Positions 49,042-58,875 of a stretch of DNA of 64,000 nt are shown in pieces (positions within the stretch are counted from its first letter, which is position 1; the number at the start of each line of letters is the position of its first letter). The position numbers and the translations under genes are program-made. This stretch comes from Candidatus Neomarinimicrobiota bacterium. GTDB taxonomy: Bacteria > Fidelibacterota > UBA2242 > B5-G15. The DNA is taken from positions 1 through 64,000 of the forward strand of contig JACDNV010000009.1 in assembly GCA_017656425.1 (NCBI GenBank), read 5' to 3'. The notes beneath the pieces are model-generated. The model was not told the origin of the DNA. It ran no database searches and was given only the letters and a program-made list of their open reading frames with translations.

Positions 49042-49751
49042 TTTTTCTTTTTTATTTCAAGCAGTTCCTTTAAAGTATTCCCTGTAATTTCTTTCAATTG
49101 ATATTGTTCTGGGACAATGTCAATTGTAACTGGACCATAACGTATCCTTTTTAAATAGATCACTCTATTTCCTATTCTTTTAAATATTCTTTTTATTTCC
49201 CTTTTTTTCCCTTGCTTCATTATTATTCTAACTTTAGAATAGGTATCATTTTGCTCTATAATATGGATATCCTCACACTTTAGTATTTCATTTCCAATCT
49301 TAATTCCTTTTTTAATTTTCTCTATCTTTTTTGGTGATAGTTTTCCGACTATTGTTGTAATATATTCCCTTTCGACTCCATATTTCGGGTGGGTTAGTTT
49401 ATAAATAAGTTCTCCATCATTTGTAAGTATTAATAAACCTGATACATCTTTGTCCAAACGTCCCACAGGTTTTAATTTTTTGTTTTTAATTATCTCTCCA
49501 ATATGGTGCTCTTTGGGGTCGTTAAGTGAAGTTACATATCCACTTGGCTTATGAAATGCGTAGTAAAGAAATTCTTCAGTATCACTCCATTTTATTTTTT
49601 TTCCATCAATGCTAATTTCTTGGTTTTCTGTTACTTCATGCCATGGCTGTATAACCTTCTTGCTATCAACTGTTACCTTTCCCTCTAGTATAAGTTGTGA
49701 TGCCTTTCTTCTGGAGATCCCAGATTTTTGAATTGCTTTGAATAGTTTCAT
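49038..49751 (-). CDS. rluB: RsuA/RluB-family pseudouridine synthase
   Basis: The 237-residue protein from ATG 49751 (ATG 49784 would add 11 residues without family similarity) has an S4 RNA-binding domain (MKLFKAIQKSGISRRKASQ). The catalytic block is GRLDKDVSGLLILTNDGEL with the active-site Asp, followed by KREIKRIFKRIGNRVIYLKRIRYGP (two blocks). It converts a uridine in rRNA, probably 23S, to pseudouridine. RluB versus RluE/RsuA specificity is not certain. Its stop overlaps that of the convergent GH20 gene. Confidence 0.88.
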   Translation of the reverse strand: MKLFKAIQKSGISRRKASQLILEGKVTVDSKKVIQPWHEVTENQEISIDGKKIKWSDTEEFLYYAFHKPSGYVTSLNDPKEHHIGEIIKNKKLKPVGRLDKDVSGLLILTNDGELIYKLTHPKYGVEREYITTIVGKLSPKKIEKIKKGIKIGNEILKCEDIHIIEQNDTYSKVRIIMKQGKKREIKRIFKRIGNRVIYLKRIRYGPVTIDIVPEQYQLKEITGNTLKELLEIKKKN

Positions 49752-49892
49752 TTGACAATCTACAGATAAATCAAAACTATGCATATTAAAAATAATAATT
49801 TTTTTGAAAAATCTTTATATTTTAACCCTTTTTTCTTGATTTTTTGAAGGGATAAAGATATATTAATTTAGTTTAGGTTAATGGGTTTAGAG

Positions 49893-52800
49893 ATGAAAAA
49901 GTTTCTTTTATTATTAATTGCTACAATGTTTGTAATAAACTTATTTGGTGAAGAAAATTTCAAGTATTTCTTCTTTGGAGATAAAAATATCTTAATTGAT
50001 AAATTAGGGACTGGTTTTTTTTATAACGACGTACTCTATATTCAGGGTATTGGGAGTGTTTCTGATGCTTCTGGAGAAATAGTTCCGGGGAGTAGCTTTT
50101 TATTCTGGGCATCAGCCCAACCTGATACAGATAATCTTGAGATTATATGGCGTTATGGAGTCTCTCAATTTTATGACGGTATATTCTCTGACGAGATAAT
50201 TGCTGATATTGATGGAGATGGGAATGGTGAATTCTGTGCAGTATTAAATATTCTTGAAATTATGGGTAACTTGCCGTGGAAGTGGCTATATATATTTAAA
50301 TCTGATAATTTGACATTTAATCAGGAACCTTTAATTGTAGAAGACTTTAGTAGTGTATTTCAAGTAAGACCACGTCCTGCACAATTAATTTCATCGGATT
50401 TGGATAACGATGGTAATATGGAGTTAATCGTATCATTTTTTAGCCCAAATAAGGGACTTGCTGTTATCGATTCTCATATAAGTGATACTACTTTTAGCAT
50501 GAAAGTAGAAAGGGTCATTACAGAACTGGATCAGTTTAAGAGCATTTTGCCCTTTAAAACCTTGTCAGGAATTTTACCTTTTAATGTGAACAAAATGTCT
50601 TTAATAGTAATTGGCGGCAGACAGGCATTAGAGATAACGGTTTTGGACCCTACAAGTGGTGAGGTTATCTCGAATTTTGAATATCCTGATGTTTCTGTCT
50701 CTGATGTGGATCTGGAAAATGTAAGTGATGGAGATATTAATGGTGATGGAATAAGTGAAATCTTTGTCCCTGTTAAGGATGGTGGAATACTGCTTTTTTA
50801 CTTTGATGGAGAAAAAATCAGTTATAAAGAATTTATTCCCGATGTGGTAAAGGTAAAATCTTTATGTCTCTCAGATTTTAATATCAATGGAATGGATGAA
50901 TTAATAATCAACTATGGTGAAGTATCAAAACTATTGAGATACGAATATGATGAGATTGGAGACCCATATGAGCTTACATCATATAGAAAGATACTTTACA
51001 GTGACGAGATGTTCTTGAATTTTAGTTTTGGTCAAATAAAGCCAGTGATTTATGCCTCTGGAGAAAATAGTGGTAATGCAATAGTTTCTTTTCAAAGTCC
51101 TGTGATTGAGCGAAGTGGTGTTTTCCTTTTCAATTTTGAGGGAATCTCTTTTGGAAAAAGTATAGAGGATACCACGTTAATGGTGGGTAAAAGGGTTGAA
51201 ATTTCACAAAAAGCTTCTACTGCGGCGAAAAAGAAAAGGAGGAGAGAGGTTAGAAAACCCGATATATTATTACATCCTGGTGAAAGTATGGAGTACGAAC
51301 TGGAAATACCTGGCTTCAACTTTAATAATCTAAAGAACTTACAGATAAAGATTGATTCTCCGAGTGGAATGTATTTTGACCTTTCTACTCAGACCTTTTA
51401 TTGGACTCCAGCTGATACACAACTGGGTTGGTATGAAGTGAATGCATTTTTTAGCTGGGATAATGGTACCTTGGAGAAGCATTTTACCATATATGTAAAT
51501 AGTCCACCTGAAATCAAAACGTTTATTCCTAAAGCTGATATTGTTCAGAAAGGGGAAGCTTTCCAGAAAAAAATTGAAGTATATGATGATAACTATGATG
51601 CCCAAATATTTTTCGATCTTATAAAATATCCTGAGGGTGCAAGTGTTGATGATTATGGGAACCTTTTATGGAAACCCAAGGAAGATCAAAGAGATTGGCA
51701 AGATTTTGTTCTTCAGATTACAGATGGGTATGATACAACTTTTATCGATTTTAGCCTATTTGTTAACTATCCAGTCAGAATAGTATCAGAGCCACAGGAG
51801 GTTGCGTTTGTTGATAAGTTGTATGAATATTCAATTGAATTTATAGATAAAAATAGAGGATTCTTCTATGGGGGATTAGATGAGATTCCGAAGATAGAGA
51901 ACACAGATAGTACTGTTGTGTATGAAATCCCAATATCAACCCCTGAGTTTATAGCGAAGCTTCCTCAGTATGCAAGAGGTTTTAGAGATATTTTAAAGAA
52001 CAACCAGTTCCAGAGTAATTATCAAAGGAGGTTAGTTGAAGGTATACAGAACGTTTTAGTAGATAATGACCGTCTAATTTTCCTTGTAAATAAAAAGTAC
52101 ATTGAGAATTATGATTCCAGTAAGCTGATATCAAGATTTTGTAGGATATTAAACATACCAAAACCGGAGCATTTAAGAGGTCTTGTAAGGTTATTGCATC
52201 GTTTCACTTTAAAAGGTGCTCCTGAAGGAATGACAATTGATGGAATGGGTAGAATAACCTGGATACCAAAAAGTTTCCAGGCTGGGACTCATAACTTTTC
52301 TGCTATTGTCTCAGACGGTTATTTCGCAGATGAACAACCAGTGAGAGTTTATGTTAATAGCAAACCTGTTATAGTGTCGAAACCTGATACAATTGCATTT
52401 GTTAATAAGCAATGGGTTTATATGGTAAAAGTTAGAGATTTAAATAAAGATGCTGTTTTAAAATATTCTTTACTCAATGCCCCAGAAGGAATGAGTATTA
52501 CAGAAGATGGTGTTATTAATTGGATACCAACTATTAGCCAATTAAACTATAATAGTTTCTCTGTTGAAGTTTCTGATGGGTATCAATCTGATATTCAGCA
52601 TATAAAAGTTTATGTTAACAGTCCACCGGTAGTGCTTTCAAAACCAGATCCGGTGGCAATAGTGGGTATAAAATATCAATATAAGCTTGATGTGGAAGAC
52701 CCTAACGGTAATCCGATGACATATCGAGTAATAAGAATACCGAAGTATGCAGAATTTGATCCTTTGACAGGTTTGCTTACGTGGACTCCTAGATCAACAC

Positions 52801-52976
52801 AGAGAGGAAATAACTTCATAATATTTGAGATTCAGGATAACTATAACGGTATTACCAAGCATGAATTTATGGTTACTGTTTTTAAAAATCCGACAAATAA
52901 AGCCTTATCATATTTAACATATGTTGCATTGATATTTACAACTTTCGGTATGTTATACTTTGCTATTTATAAATGA
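49893..52976 (+). CDS. Large exported protein with VCBS/FG-GAP-like and Ig-like repeats, C-terminal anchor
   Basis: The 1027-residue protein has a signal peptide (MKKFLLLLIATMFVINLFG; ATG 49881 would add four residues). Residues about 90-400 contain FG-GAP/VCBS-type repeats with DxDGDGxGE loops (ADIDGDGNGEF, SDLDNDGNMELIV, GDINGDGISEIFVP). From about 470 come several putative-Ig (He_PIG) units ending in VYVNSPP-type junctions with the core APEGM-x-I...WIP. A single hydrophobic helix (about 1003-1022) follows near the C-terminus, so the protein is membrane-anchored rather than type IX sorted. It is likely a surface or periplasmic binding/adhesion protein with an unknown ligand. Confidence 0.75.
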   Translation: MKKFLLLLIATMFVINLFGEENFKYFFFGDKNILIDKLGTGFFYNDVLYIQGIGSVSDASGEIVPGSSFLFWASAQPDTDNLEIIWRYGVSQFYDGIFSDEIIADIDGDGNGEFCAVLNILEIMGNLPWKWLYIFKSDNLTFNQEPLIVEDFSSVFQVRPRPAQLISSDLDNDGNMELIVSFFSPNKGLAVIDSHISDTTFSMKVERVITELDQFKSILPFKTLSGILPFNVNKMSLIVIGGRQALEITVLDPTSGEVISNFEYPDVSVSDVDLENVSDGDINGDGISEIFVPVKDGGILLFYFDGEKISYKEFIPDVVKVKSLCLSDFNINGMDELIINYGEVSKLLRYEYDEIGDPYELTSYRKILYSDEMFLNFSFGQIKPVIYASGENSGNAIVSFQSPVIERSGVFLFNFEGISFGKSIEDTTLMVGKRVEISQKASTAAKKKRRREVRKPDILLHPGESMEYELEIPGFNFNNLKNLQIKIDSPSGMYFDLSTQTFYWTPADTQLGWYEVNAFFSWDNGTLEKHFTIYVNSPPEIKTFIPKADIVQKGEAFQKKIEVYDDNYDAQIFFDLIKYPEGASVDDYGNLLWKPKEDQRDWQDFVLQITDGYDTTFIDFSLFVNYPVRIVSEPQEVAFVDKLYEYSIEFIDKNRGFFYGGLDEIPKIENTDSTVVYEIPISTPEFIAKLPQYARGFRDILKNNQFQSNYQRRLVEGIQNVLVDNDRLIFLVNKKYIENYDSSKLISRFCRILNIPKPEHLRGLVRLLHRFTLKGAPEGMTIDGMGRITWIPKSFQAGTHNFSAIVSDGYFADEQPVRVYVNSKPVIVSKPDTIAFVNKQWVYMVKVRDLNKDAVLKYSLLNAPEGMSITEDGVINWIPTISQLNYNSFSVEVSDGYQSDIQHIKVYVNSPPVVLSKPDPVAIVGIKYQYKLDVEDPNGNPMTYRVIRIPKYAEFDPLTGLLTWTPRSTQRGNNFIIFEIQDNYNGITKHEFMVTVFKNPTNKALSYLTYVALIFTTFGMLYFAIYK

Positions 52977-54023
52977 TAATTGAGCGAGGACAAATTTTAT
53001 AAATTCTTCCTGGATTTTTAATTGTAATTTGGCTACAAGCAGATTTGATAAAGAATTGTAATTTTTAATATTTATTAAGTCCTTTTCTGTTGTGATCATA
53101 TAGTTTATCCTATGTTCATTATAGATTCTATTTAAAGTGTCTATATCTCGTCTTTTATACTTATAGTGATCGGGAAAAACTCTCTTAACAATTTTTGATG
53201 GTTTTAGAGTTTTTTCAAGCATATTGAAAAATTGATACGGATTTCCAAGTCCGCAGAAAGCCAATATAGATTTGCCAAGGAGCTTACTTTGTTCGATCAA
53301 TCTGCCTGTGTCTACCTCTACAAATTGAGTAATATTTTTAGTAGCCCAGTAAACTTCAGTTGAATCGTCAATCCTTTTAAAAATCTTTTTTATTTCATCG
53401 AAATTATTATTTATTAAAATAAGAATGTCTGCTCTTTTAATTGAGTAGATAGGCTCTCTCAGTTTACCCAAGGGGAAAATTTTTTCTTTTACCGGATTTA
53501 GCATTGTGTCCCATAATACAATATCTATATCCCTATAAATTTTTCGATGCTGGAAGCAATCATCGGCTATTAAAATATCACATGGGTATTTTTCTATTAA
53601 TTTTTGACCACAGGTTAGTCTATTTTTATATATACCAATAGGAACCTGTAGTGTATTTTTAGCTATCAGGTATGGTTCATCGCCGATGTATTCTGGTGCG
53701 GGAAGATTTTCCATTGGATCTGCTATAATTAAATCTCTATTCCGTCTTTTGTATCCTCTTGTAATAACACCAACTTTGTAACCCTGCTTTTGTAGTATTT
53801 TTGCAAGTTCAATTACCAGAGGAGTTTTACCTGTACCTCCCATTGTCAGGTTTCCAACTGAAATTACTGTAACAGATAATTTTTTTGTCTTTAATATAAA
53901 CTGCCTGTCATACAAGTAATTTCGTATGTTAATAATTGGTAAGTAAATAAATTTTGACAGTAGAAGAGCTACAATTTTTAATAACTTTCTAACACAATTT
54001 TTCTGCATGGTGCTGAACTTCAT
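52953..54023 (-). CDS. lpxK: Tetraacyldisaccharide 4'-kinase
   Basis: The 356-residue protein phosphorylates the 4' position of the lipid A disaccharide at the inner membrane. It has an N-terminal membrane helix and the P-loop VGNLTMGGTGKTPLV, GVITRGYKR, GDEPYLIAKN and DDCFQHR. It is the last gene of a five-gene - strand cluster. It overlaps the acyltransferase gene (by 35 bases from ATG 54023, or 20 from ATG 54008) and the convergent surface-protein gene by 24. Confidence 0.95.
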   Translation of the reverse strand: MKFSTMQKNCVRKLLKIVALLLSKFIYLPIINIRNYLYDRQFILKTKKLSVTVISVGNLTMGGTGKTPLVIELAKILQKQGYKVGVITRGYKRRNRDLIIADPMENLPAPEYIGDEPYLIAKNTLQVPIGIYKNRLTCGQKLIEKYPCDILIADDCFQHRKIYRDIDIVLWDTMLNPVKEKIFPLGKLREPIYSIKRADILILINNNFDEIKKIFKRIDDSTEVYWATKNITQFVEVDTGRLIEQSKLLGKSILAFCGLGNPYQFFNMLEKTLKPSKIVKRVFPDHYKYKRRDIDTLNRIYNEHRINYMITTEKDLINIKNYNSLSNLLVAKLQLKIQEEFIKFVLAQLSFINSKV

Positions 54024-54624
54024 TTATTTTTGATTTGATAAATTTGCATATTTTTTCTGGGCTGTCCTCATTTTTTATTCTGAATGGTTTACCGATTATG
54101 ATTGATATTGTCGAAAATGGTAATGGAAATTCGAACTTATCCCACGTTCTCAATACCACTTTTTTCGATGATGAGGATCCAATTGGTATGATTACTGGAT
54201 TTACCTTTTTTATAATTTTTGCAGTGCCCATTTTTATTTCTCTTCTAGGACCTCTTGGTCCATCAGGCGTTATAGCTACTACATTTTTTCTTATTTCCTT
54301 TACAAGATCCAAGATGGCTCCAATGGGTCTCTTATTGCTTGAACCTCTAATTGATGGATAGCCAAGAAAACTTGTAAAGGTATTTAATAACTCTGCGTCG
54401 GAGTGAAGTCCAACAAGGAGAGAGTACCTGCCTTTGCGAAGTGCGTAAATAGGTATGAGCATATTACCATGCCATACAAGGATAATAGAATTCTTTCTCA
54501 ATCTGCTTTTCTCTGGAAGGTATTTTTTTCCAATTATATTAATCCTTGAGGAATAAAAAATAAACTTTATTAGTAGATATAATATTCTGACTATAATTCT
54601 ATGATTTTTAAATTTAATTTTCAT
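53989..54624 (-). CDS. DUF374 lysophospholipid-acyltransferase-like protein
   Basis: The 211-residue protein from ATG 54624 (a longer frame to 54729 runs inside lpxB and is unlikely) has one membrane helix and the acyltransferase-like core SIILVWHGNMLIPIYALR (replacing HX4D). VAITPDGPRGPRREIKMGTAKI is the DUF374 hallmark. In this setting between lpxB and lpxK it is a good candidate for a late lipid A acyltransferase, but the family's reaction is not settled. Confidence 0.82.
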   Translation of the reverse strand: MKIKFKNHRIIVRILYLLIKFIFYSSRINIIGKKYLPEKSRLRKNSIILVWHGNMLIPIYALRKGRYSLLVGLHSDAELLNTFTSFLGYPSIRGSSNKRPIGAILDLVKEIRKNVVAITPDGPRGPRREIKMGTAKIIKKVNPVIIPIGSSSSKKVVLRTWDKFEFPLPFSTISIIIGKPFRIKNEDSPEKICKFIKSKINEVQHHAEKLC

Positions 54625-55729
54625 GTATGTATTTAGCAATAATATGTGCTGCCGCCTTGCTTGGATTACTTTTTTGAAGGGTTTTAGATATTTCCTGCAG
54701 TCTCCTTGTGACTGATTCACGATATGCAATGTTGGTTATATATTTATCAACTTCATTGTAGATGTTTTCGGGTGTTAGCTTATACTGAATAAGCTCAGGG
54801 ACAATTTTTTCTCCTGCGATTAGGTTTGGTATGGCGATATGTTTTACATTTACTATTATTCTACCAATTAAATAAGAAAGGAAAGAAAGTTTATAGCATA
54901 CTACCATTGGCTTATGAAAGAGAGTAGTTTCCAGTGTAGCTGTTCCCGAGGAAAGTAATACTATATTCGAGTCATTAATAACTTTATATGTTTGATCTTC
55001 TACCCATTTTATTCCGGGATCCTTATGTACTTTTTGAAGATTGCGAGCATCTATTCCGGGTGCAAGAGCAACTGTCGTTTTCAGATTTTGATATTTATTC
55101 TTTAACAATTTGATTGCTCTGAGCATAACTGGTAGGTGCTTTTTAATCTCCTGATCCCTACTACCGGGAAGTATTGCAATAGATATTTTGCCATTTTGTT
55201 TATTTTCCTTTGCTTTTTCTGGCCTTAGATGAGTTACTATCGGATGTCCTACATAGGTGGCATCGATACCGAAGCTTTTTAACCAATCTTGTTCAAAAGG
55301 TAATATACAAATTACTTTATCAATATATTTCTTTATCGTTTTAACTCGGTTTTTCCCCCATGCCCACACTTGTGGAACAATGTAATAGATCACCTTTATC
55401 CCTGCTTTTTTACAAAAACGTGCTAATTTTAGATTAAATCCAGGGTAGTCGATGAGTATAACAATATCAGGGTTTAGTTTTTTTATCGTATCCGTAGCAT
55501 ACTTCCACATATTTTTAATATTTTTGTATTTTTTTATCACTTCTATAAATCCCATAACTGATACGTCTTTGATATGAAGTATTAATTTAGCTCCTGTGTT
55601 TGAAAGGTTATCTCCTCCTATAGCATATGCCTCTAAATCAGGTATTATATTTCTTAATTCTTTTAAGAGATTAGAGGCATGTATATCACCAGATAGTTCA
55701 CCGGTTGAAATGAATATTTTTTTAGGCAT
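54614..55729 (-). CDS. lpxB: Lipid-A-disaccharide synthase
   Basis: The 371-residue GT19 protein has the opening IFISTGELSGDIHASNLLKEL, then AIGGDNL, VILIDYPGFNLKLA and YYIVPQVWAWG. The UDP-sugar region is ILPGSRDQEIKKHLPVML...SSGTATLET. It joins UDP-diacylglucosamine and lipid X. It overlaps the methyltransferase gene upstream by 8 bases and the acyltransferase gene downstream by 11. Confidence 0.97.
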   Translation of the reverse strand: MPKKIFISTGELSGDIHASNLLKELRNIIPDLEAYAIGGDNLSNTGAKLILHIKDVSVMGFIEVIKKYKNIKNMWKYATDTIKKLNPDIVILIDYPGFNLKLARFCKKAGIKVIYYIVPQVWAWGKNRVKTIKKYIDKVICILPFEQDWLKSFGIDATYVGHPIVTHLRPEKAKENKQNGKISIAILPGSRDQEIKKHLPVMLRAIKLLKNKYQNLKTTVALAPGIDARNLQKVHKDPGIKWVEDQTYKVINDSNIVLLSSGTATLETTLFHKPMVVCYKLSFLSYLIGRIIVNVKHIAIPNLIAGEKIVPELIQYKLTPENIYNEVDKYITNIAYRESVTRRLQEISKTLQKSNPSKAAAHIIAKYIHEN

Positions 55730-56312
55730 TGCTTATTGTATTTATAATTAGTTCTTTTAATAATAATACTGTGATTAATAATATAATGACAAAAATAGTA
55801 CTTTTTTCTGCTTTAAGTACATTTTTCCAGCTGTAGTATGATGGTGTGATCTTTTTCCATTGTTTTAATCTTGGAATAAAAGCTGGTACATTTTTTTTAT
55901 AATCCAAGTATTCTTCATGAAATATTTTCTCAAGAGTCTCTTCTTCCAGTTTAATTATTGAATAATATTGAGTAAAAATGTAAAGAATTCCTATTATAAA
56001 TATTGGAATTATATATTTACCATCTGCAAACAGTATGAAACCAATATAAATAATTGTATTGCCGATATATAGTGGATTTCTGACATAAGCGTAAGGTCCC
56101 CATGTACAGAGGGTGTTAGCACCAACTTTTCTTGTCCTTGTCCTCCCACCTGCGGAGCGTACTGCCCAAATTCGGAGTGCTTCGCCAAGAATTATAAGTA
56201 TTGATCCTTTTATAACACTACTTAATGTTAAGTTAGATTGTAATATTAAAATTAAAGCAATAGGTATAGGTAAATATCCTCTATATCTGAAGAAAAAGTT
56301 TCTGATGTCCAT
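55722..56312 (-). CDS. Isoprenylcysteine methyltransferase-like membrane protein
   Basis: The 196-residue protein has four or five hydrophobic helices and the ICMT/PEMT-type SAM-binding signature GPYAYVRNPLYIGNTIIYIG, then EEETLEKIFHEEYLDYKKNVPAFIP. Bacterial members methylate small lipids or other membrane substrates, mostly unknown. It is directly next to a Gfo/Idh oxidoreductase gene (0-base gap) and overlaps lpxB, which suggests envelope-lipid modification. This is inference. Confidence 0.8.
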   Translation of the reverse strand: MDIRNFFFRYRGYLPIPIALILILQSNLTLSSVIKGSILIILGEALRIWAVRSAGGRTRTRKVGANTLCTWGPYAYVRNPLYIGNTIIYIGFILFADGKYIIPIFIIGILYIFTQYYSIIKLEEETLEKIFHEEYLDYKKNVPAFIPRLKQWKKITPSYYSWKNVLKAEKSTIFVIILLITVLLLKELIINTISNA

Positions 56313-57305
56313 TTAAAGTATCCTTTCCAGTTTTCTTTTTATCTGTTCCTCTATTATAATTGCTATCTCCAGCGCATTCCTGCCCTCTTCTGCAGTGACT
56401 GGAGGTGTTTCACCGTTTACTATTGAATTTATAAAAGAAAGCAATTCTTCCTTAAGAGGATTGTATTCTGGGAAGGAGAATTTTTTATAATTAAGGATTT
56501 TTTGTATACCATCGCTTTCTATTTGTGCTAAGGTCTTTATATCATCATCTTGATTTATTGATTTGCTTATCCAATATAGTTCAGCTTCTCTTTGAAGAAA
56601 GTTTATGGAAATGTATTGATTAATTTGAAAAATACGAAGTTTCCTCAACCTTTTATTAGATACACGACTTGCTGTAATATTAGCAATGCAGCCATTTTTA
56701 AATTCCAGCCTTGCATTGGCTATGTCAATGTTATTAGTAAGTATCGGAGCCCCAGAGGCTTTTATGTCTATGAGATCACTGTCAACGATGTTCAAAACAA
56801 TGTCTATATCGTGAATCATTAAATCAAGTATTACGGCTACGTCAGTCCCTCGTGGATTGAAAGGTGATATCCTGTGGCATTCTATAAACAGAGGATTTTT
56901 AATTTCATTTTGAAGAAACTTTAATGCCGGGTTAAATCTTTCTATGTGACCTATTTGGATGATGACACTTTTTTCTTTCGCAAGTTTTATAATTTCCTCG
57001 GCTTCTTCAATTGAAGCCATAAAGGGTTTTTCGCAAAAGATATGTATGCCATGTTTAATTGCGGATTTTGCAACAGAGTAATGAGATTTGGTTGGTACTA
57101 CAATGGAGATCGCATCACAGTGGTCCAGTAACTCTTCAAAGGAATCATATCCCTTTATACCTGTTTTTTCCTCTACGAATTTTTTTCTATCTTTATCGAT
57201 TTCATAAAAACCGGTTATTTCAACACTCGGGATATCTTTAAGATTTAATAAATGAATATATCCAAGATGACCAGCCCCTACGACTGCATACTTAACTTTT
57301 TTCAT
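56313..57305 (-). CDS. Gfo/Idh/MocA-family oxidoreductase in the lpx cluster
   Basis: The 330-residue protein has an N-terminal Rossmann fold (YAVVGAGHLGYIHLLNL), SIVVPTKSHYSVAKSAI, the CEKPF motif with the family lysine, GHIERFNP and DLMIHDIDIVL. It should oxidise or reduce a sugar or nucleotide sugar with NAD(P). At the head of an lpx cluster it could be a GnnA-like UDP-GlcNAc 3-dehydrogenase, but no aminotransferase partner (GnnB) is here. The 98-base gap to the divergent 5'-nucleotidase gene is likely a two-way promoter. Confidence 0.85.
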   Translation of the reverse strand: MKKVKYAVVGAGHLGYIHLLNLKDIPSVEITGFYEIDKDRKKFVEEKTGIKGYDSFEELLDHCDAISIVVPTKSHYSVAKSAIKHGIHIFCEKPFMASIEEAEEIIKLAKEKSVIIQIGHIERFNPALKFLQNEIKNPLFIECHRISPFNPRGTDVAVILDLMIHDIDIVLNIVDSDLIDIKASGAPILTNNIDIANARLEFKNGCIANITASRVSNKRLRKLRIFQINQYISINFLQREAELYWISKSINQDDDIKTLAQIESDGIQKILNYKKFSFPEYNPLKEELLSFINSIVNGETPPVTAEEGRNALEIAIIIEEQIKRKLERIL

Positions 57306-57403
57306 AACGCTTTAATTTAATTCTATATCATAAATTTTCAAATTCGGTTATCTATTATAGATATTTTATAATAATTTATACTGCTTTTTATGAGAGGTGG
57401 TAG

Positions 57404-58867
57404 ATGAAAAAGTTTGGGCTGGTTTTCTTATTATTGATATATGCTTTTGTTTATTCCCAGAGTTTACATATTGCTCACTGGAATGATTTTCATAGTGCAA
57501 ATATACCATACATCATGAGCTATAATGGATGTAAGAAACTTGTTGGTGGATATGCCTATCTTGCCGGGATTGTTGATTCTTTAAGAGGGATTTACCATGA
57601 TTTAATAGTGCTTGATGCCGGAGACGAATTTTTGGGATCCCCTATTTCATCAATAATAAAAGGGTACTCTCAGTTTATAATACTAAATATGCTGTTACCA
57701 ACTGCATTTTGTATTGGTAATCATGAGTTTGATTATGGTGTAAGTAATCTTGTGGAGAATATAAAAAAGGCAAAATTTGATATTATTACGTCAAATATTA
57801 AGTATAAAGGAAAATATCTCGGTCTACCGTTAAAAAGGATGGTTATAGATGGAGTGAAAGTTTGTATAATTGGGATTATATATGATAACCTTGAAAGTAG
57901 TACCCTGCCGGAAAATATAAGGGGGGTTGAGATACTAAACCCCACAAAGGTTGTAAAGAGTATTGTTGATAGTTTGAAAGAAGATGTCGATATTTTTATT
58001 TTGCTATCCCACTGGGGTGTGGATAATGACAAAAATATTGCAAATGAAATTGGTGATTTGGATATAATAATTGGAGGACATAGCCATACGGTATTGAATA
58101 CGCCTATAACAATTGGTAATACCATTATATGCCAGGCTGGGTCAAAAGGTAGTTTTGTTGGATTTTTGGAAGCCGACGTTGATACAATAAAAAATGTGAT
58201 TAAAAAATTTACCTATGAACTGATAGATGTATACCCTGAAGAAATAAAACCTAACGAATTAGTAAAAAATATCGTGGACTCGCTTGAGAATACCGTAAGC
58301 CAGGAGATGAATAAGGTAATTGGCATTTTAAAGACTCCCTGGGAAAGGCGATTTAATGGTGAGTCTAATATTGGTAACTGGATAACAGATGTGATGAGAA
58401 AGAAATTTAAGACTGACATTGCCTTACAAAACAGTGGAGGTATAAGAAAAAATATGCCTGCAGGAGAAATTAGGGTTAGGGATATCTGGGAGATAGTTCC
58501 CTTTGAAAATGAAGTGGTTATTATAAAGGTTACCGGAAAACAACTATTAAATATTTTTATGCATTATCCAGAAAATAAAATGGACCTTTTGCAAATTTCG
58601 GGAGCAAAATTAAAAATTAATATGAATACTGGCAGGTTGTATTATGTTCGAGTCAATGGTAAGAAAATCAGGAGAAAAAGAAATTATACGATTGCTACCA
58701 ATTCATATGTAGCAAGCCATGCAGAAAGATTTTTAGGGATTATGGCAGAAGATCTCCATGTGATTCGTACGGGGGTACTATTAAGAGATTTATTAATTGA
58801 AGAGATAAAGAAGGAAAAAGAAGTTTATAGCTATGTAAACGGTAGGATAATTATTGTAGAAAGGTAG
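57404..58867 (+). CDS. Secreted 5'-nucleotidase/UshA-family metallophosphoesterase
   Basis: The 487-residue protein has a signal peptide (MKKFGLVFLLLIYAFVYSQS). The calcineurin-like domain carries metal motifs HWNDFH, LDAGDEFLGS, GNHEFDYG, LLSHWGVD and GGHSHT. The C-terminal 5'-nucleotidase domain has NWITDVMRKKFKTDIALQNSGGIR and the substrate-binding NEVVIIKVTGKQL. It would strip phosphate from nucleotides in the periplasm. GAGAGGTGG stands before the ATG. The next gene, 8 bases later, is a predicted outer-membrane channel. Confidence 0.92.
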   Translation: MKKFGLVFLLLIYAFVYSQSLHIAHWNDFHSANIPYIMSYNGCKKLVGGYAYLAGIVDSLRGIYHDLIVLDAGDEFLGSPISSIIKGYSQFIILNMLLPTAFCIGNHEFDYGVSNLVENIKKAKFDIITSNIKYKGKYLGLPLKRMVIDGVKVCIIGIIYDNLESSTLPENIRGVEILNPTKVVKSIVDSLKEDVDIFILLSHWGVDNDKNIANEIGDLDIIIGGHSHTVLNTPITIGNTIICQAGSKGSFVGFLEADVDTIKNVIKKFTYELIDVYPEEIKPNELVKNIVDSLENTVSQEMNKVIGILKTPWERRFNGESNIGNWITDVMRKKFKTDIALQNSGGIRKNMPAGEIRVRDIWEIVPFENEVVIIKVTGKQLLNIFMHYPENKMDLLQISGAKLKINMNTGRLYYVRVNGKKIRRKRNYTIATNSYVASHAERFLGIMAEDLHVIRTGVLLRDLLIEEIKKEKEVYSYVNGRIIIVER

Positions 58868-58875
58868 AGAGTTAA

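Noticed and set aside
54625-54729. Longer start of the DUF374 protein
   Set aside because: The 35 extra residues are the lpxB frame read out of phase; the family begins near ATG 54624.
57733-58125. 130-residue antisense ORF in the 5'-nucleotidase gene
   Set aside because: It overlaps metal-binding motifs of a real gene on the other strand.
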